Below are positions 4,756-7,529 of a stretch of 7,529 bases of DNA, in pieces; within the stretch, counting starts at the first letter, position 1; the number at the start of each line of letters is the position of its first letter. Made by a program: the position numbers and the translations under genes. The notes under the pieces were generated by a model. It saw only the letters and a program-made list of their open reading frames with translations, ran no database searches and was not told the origin of the DNA. The DNA is from Planctomycetota bacterium (GTDB lineage Bacteria > Planctomycetota > UBA1135 > GCA-002686595), in the NCBI GenBank assembly GCA_022447405.1, contig JAKVCE010000099.1, forward strand, positions 1 to 7,529, written 5' to 3'.

Positions 4756-7529
4756 TCAGCTCGCAGCGTTCTCAGCGAGGGCGGCCTTGGCCTCGGCGCG
4801 ATTCTCGAGGAAGAGCAGGACCGGGCTCGCGACGAAGATCGAGGAGTAGGTCCCGACCATGACGCCGATGATCAAGGCGAAGGCGAAGCTCTCAAGCACG
4901 CTGCCGCTCCCGAAGTTGAAGCCGAAGAGCAGCGAGACCGTGAGGAGGGTCGTCACTGAGGTCAAGAGCGTCCTCGACAGGGTCTGGTTGATCGAGGTGT
5001 CGAGGATCTCTTGGAGCGTGCCCTTGAGTCGCGGCCTGTTCTCACGGATCCGGTCGAAGAGCACGATGGTGTCGTTCAGCGAGTAACCGATGATCGTCAG
5101 GAAGGCGGCGATCATGGGCAGGCTGATCTCAGTGTTCAGCAGGTTGAACTGGATGCAGACCGCGAGGACGCCGAGGGTGATCAAGACGTCGTGCACGAGG
5201 GCGGCGACGGCGGCGAAGCCGTAGCTGTACTCGGCGAAGCGGAAGCGGATGTAGAGGACGACCGCGAAGAGGCTCACGAGGATCGCGAAGACCGCCTTGT
5301 CCCGGAGCTCGCCGACGACCTGGGCGCCCACGCTGGACTTCTCAGGGATCGCGAGGGCGAGGTTCATCGCCGCGCCGGTGGAGTCCTTGCTGTCTCTGAA
5401 GAGGCCCTCTACGAGGGGCTTGAGCGACTCTGGCCGATCTGTGGGGCCGGCTATGGCGGTGAAGCTGTAGGTCCCGACGCCCTCGGCGCTCGTGACCACG
5501 ATGTCTTGGAGGTTGCTCCCAGCCAAGGTCGCCTGGATGTCCTCGACCGCGTGGCTCTCCTCGAGGCGCAGGACGCCAGTGACCTGGCCGTCGCTGACCG
5601 TGACCGACACCGGCTCGCCCATCAACACGCTCGCGAGCGCGTCGCTGATCTGAGCCTCACCGGAGTCACCGGAGCCGAGGTTTGCGTCCTCTTCCCCGCG
5701 GCCCTTGAAGGTGATCCTGAACTTCTCATACCCGTTGGCCGCGTCTCCGCTGGCGAGGATCGGCTTGACCTCTGCAGAGTCACCGACGACGCCAGCGACG
5801 TCACCGACGAGCTCTCGGATGGTCTCCGTGGACTGCGGGTCAGCGGTCCGCGCCGTGATCGAGAAGCCGCCTAGGAAGTCAATGGAGAGCTTCTTCTGCT
5901 CGGGCAGCGAGGTGAAGAGGTAGAGACCGCAGCCGATGAGGACGGCGGAGACAGACATCGCCATCTTGGCCCTGCTGAGGAACGCGACCTTCGTGTCGTG
6001 GACCAGGCGCATCATGCTGAACTCTTTGACTCCACGCTCGACCTGGAAGTGGACGAGGACGCGGGTCAAGACCAGCGCAGCGAACATAGAGGAGAGGATC
6101 CCGACGCTCAGGGTGGTCGCGAAGCCGCGCACCGGACCTGTGCCGACCTTGAAGAGGATGAAGGCCGTGATGAGGGTCGTCAGGTTCGCGTCGACGATCG
6201 TGACGAGGGCGCGGTCGAAGCCGTTCTTCGCTGCCTCTCGTGGCTTCCTGCCTCGGAGCGCCTCCTCCCGGATCCGCTCGAAGATGAGGATGTTGGCGTC
6301 CACGGCCATGCCGACCGTGAGGATGATCCCCGCGACGCCCGGCAGCGTGAGGGTCGCCTGCAGGAAGGCCATCGCGCCCATCAGGAACACGAGGTTCATG
6401 ACGAGGCTTAAGGCGGCCATCACTCCCAGGCGCCTGTAGTAGAACGCCATGAAGAACAGGACCGCGATCAAGCCAGCGATGGCAGAGAGGGCGCCTGTGC
6501 GGACGAACTCTTCGCCGAGGGTCGCGCCGACGCGCTCCTCGTGCTCGAGCTCGGGACGGATACGTAGCGAACCTGAGCGCAGGACCTGCACCAAGGTGGT
6601 GACCTCATCAATGGTGAAGCCGACGCCTGCGCCGCCCTGGATGATCGAGTCACCATAGAGGCCGCCCTGAAGCTGAGGGTTCGTGACGACCTCGTCGTTC
6701 AGGACGATCGTCATGTTCCTGAGCTTGTTTGCCTCTGTGAACTCGCCGAAGGCGTTCCTTCGGCTGCTCTTCATCAAGAAGCCAACGGCTGGGCGGCCGT
6801 TGTTGTCCTGGGACACGCCGACGGTGTCGAGGTCCTCTCCGGTGAAGCGGAACTCCTCGGAGGGGACGGTGACCGCGATGTGGAAGGCGGGCCCTCCTCC
6901 ATCGGGGAGCTGGGGGTACCAGCGCAGCCCCTCTGCGGGGCCGCCGTCCACAGGAGCGAGGCGGTTGAAGTCCCGGATCGGGCGATTCGGGTTGGCCAGG
7001 AGCCAGTCGTTCAGCTTGTTCCTCTCCGTCGTGGCGTCGGTGGAGGGACCCAGCTGGGTGAAGTCGTTCTCAATGTAGAACGCGAGCTCACCGGGGTTCT
7101 CGATGGCGCGCCTGATCGCGTCGCTTGAGCGCAGTCGTACGACGACCCCGGCCTGGTGATTCGCTGCGGGGGTGCCCTGGTACTTGCGGTTCAGGTTGAG
7201 GAGGCTCTTGCCCTCTCGTGACTCATAGCGGATCAGCTCGTCTTGAATCTGGATGACGCCGCCCGTCGCGGGGAAGGCGCGGAGGTCCTCTTCTGTGATC
7301 TCTCCGAGGCTGAGGGCGCGATCCCGTTCGTTGAGGTTCGCGGCGAGGGTGCCGCTGGCCTTGGTCTGCGCGAGGCTCGCTGCACCGGGGAGCTCGATGA
7401 CCACGCGGTCGTCGCCCTCGGGCCGGATGATCGGCTCAGTGACGCCGGTGGGGTCGACGCGCTCGCGGATGATGGCGCAGAAGTCCTGCAGCAGCTGGGC
7501 TTTGTTGAGGAGCTCTGCCTCAGAGATCT
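4756..7529 (-). CDS. secDF: SecDF fusion, proton-driven Sec translocation subunit (5' end beyond the window)
   Basis: SecD and SecF are joined in one chain. The frame stays open from the stop at 4756 to the right edge, so the GTG at 7404 is internal: upstream codons read TGVTEPIIRPEGDD, a standard SecD segment. Numbering below is from that GTG. SecD P1 remainder is about 1-300, with SSQ-like VGVSQDNNGRP (195-205) and GATLGEEF (293-300). SecD membrane segments follow, including VDANILIFERIREE (368-381; Asp369 matches the essential E. coli Asp519). The SecF half begins about 478 with SIDFLGGFSI (507-516), an enlarged periplasmic domain (about 508-695), then membrane segments with YSLNDTIVLFDRIREN (774-789; Asp778 matches E. 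coli Asp213). SecD TM1 and the signal end lie outside the window. SecDF acts with SecYEG in the cytoplasmic membrane, pulling late-stage substrates with the proton gradient. It is followed 5 bases later by the LysM gene. An approximately 85-residue insertion in P1 is described in the findings. Confidence 0.95.
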   Translation of the reverse strand, partial: ISEAELLNKAQLLQDFCAIIRERVDPTGVTEPIIRPEGDDRVVIELPGAASLAQTKASGTLAANLNERDRALSLGEITEEDLRAFPATGGVIQIQDELIRYESREGKSLLNLNRKYQGTPAANHQAGVVVRLRSSDAIRRAIENPGELAFYIENDFTQLGPSTDATTERNKLNDWLLANPNRPIRDFNRLAPVDGGPAEGLRWYPQLPDGGGPAFHIAVTVPSEEFRFTGEDLDTVGVSQDNNGRPAVGFLMKSSRRNAFGEFTEANKLRNMTIVLNDEVVTNPQLQGGLYGDSIIQGGAGVGFTIDEVTTLVQVLRSGSLRIRPELEHEERVGATLGEEFVRTGALSAIAGLIAVLFFMAFYYRRLGVMAALSLVMNLVFLMGAMAFLQATLTLPGVAGIILTVGMAVDANILIFERIREEALRGRKPREAAKNGFDRALVTIVDANLTTLITAFILFKVGTGPVRGFATTLSVGILSSMFAALVLTRVLVHFQVERGVKEFSMMRLVHDTKVAFLSRAKMAMSVSAVLIGCGLYLFTSLPEQKKLSIDFLGGFSITARTADPQSTETIRELVGDVAGVVGDSAEVKPILASGDAANGYEKFRITFKGRGEEDANLGSGDSGEAQISDALASVLMGEPVSVTVSDGQVTGVLRLEESHAVEDIQATLAGSNLQDIVVTSAEGVGTYSFTAIAGPTDRPESLKPLVEGLFRDSKDSTGAAMNLALAIPEKSSVGAQVVGELRDKAVFAILVSLFAVVLYIRFRFAEYSYGFAAVAALVHDVLITLGVLAVCIQFNLLNTEISLPMIAAFLTIIGYSLNDTIVLFDRIRENRPRLKGTLQEILDTSINQTLSRTLLTSVTTLLTVSLLFGFNFGSGSVLESFAFALIIGVMVGTYSSIFVASPVLLFLENRAEAKAALAENAAS

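Noticed and set aside
5011..5874. 287-codon plus-strand ORF inside secDF
   Set aside because: It is rich in Asp, Glu, Val and Arg, as expected for the reverse complement of a GC-biased membrane-protein gene. SecDF on the other strand is unmistakable.
7402..7404. GTG as the start of secDF
   Set aside because: The frame remains open to the window edge and the upstream codons encode conserved SecD sequence (TGVTEPIIRPEGDD), so the real start is outside.

Overview
The window looks like chromosomal core sequence from a high-GC bacterium. Coding parts are strongly GC-biased at third codon positions. The genes are lexA, nadB, hflX, a LysM-type membrane protein and a fused secDF. The LexA recognition helix (VTIFGHV) and the fused, enlarged SecDF are reminiscent of Planctomycetota or a related lineage. 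That is an impression from memory, not a test, and I would not assign a phylum from it.

Layout, left to right. (1) lexA is complete on the minus strand (11-613), with a probable Shine-Dalgarno sequence. (2) An approximately 600-base region (614-1219) has no gene of ordinary size. On the minus strand, upstream of and co-oriented with lexA, it holds a 31-codon ORF (798-893) for a hydrophobic single-span peptide whose third-position GC matches the real genes. It also holds a GC-rich hairpin, two near matches to the GAAC-N4-GTTC type of SOS box, a candidate promoter, a 12-bp perfect palindrome and an AT-richer island (about 47% GC over 961-1140). (3) nadB (1220-2926) and hflX (2923-4263) lie on the plus strand and overlap at ATGA, so they are probably translationally coupled. 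(4) Converging on hflX, minus-strand secDF enters from the right edge (4756-7529, 5' end missing) and is followed 5 bases later by a small LysM-domain membrane protein (4280-4750).

How the parts may work together. LexA represses the SOS regulon. The box-like sites beside it suggest autoregulation and possibly SOS control of the 31-residue membrane peptide, which would be an analogue in arrangement (not in sequence) of the small membrane SOS proteins known elsewhere. NadB makes iminoaspartate for NAD synthesis, and HflX is a ribosome-associated GTPase; the two share a transcript without an evident shared pathway. SecDF uses the proton gradient to help pull proteins across the membrane, and its LysM partner is probably itself an exported, wall-associated protein. 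The most interesting items are the small peptide next to lexA and an insertion in the SecD periplasmic domain that resembles a module seen in phage and surface proteins. I found no mobile element, CRISPR array, tRNA or rRNA.
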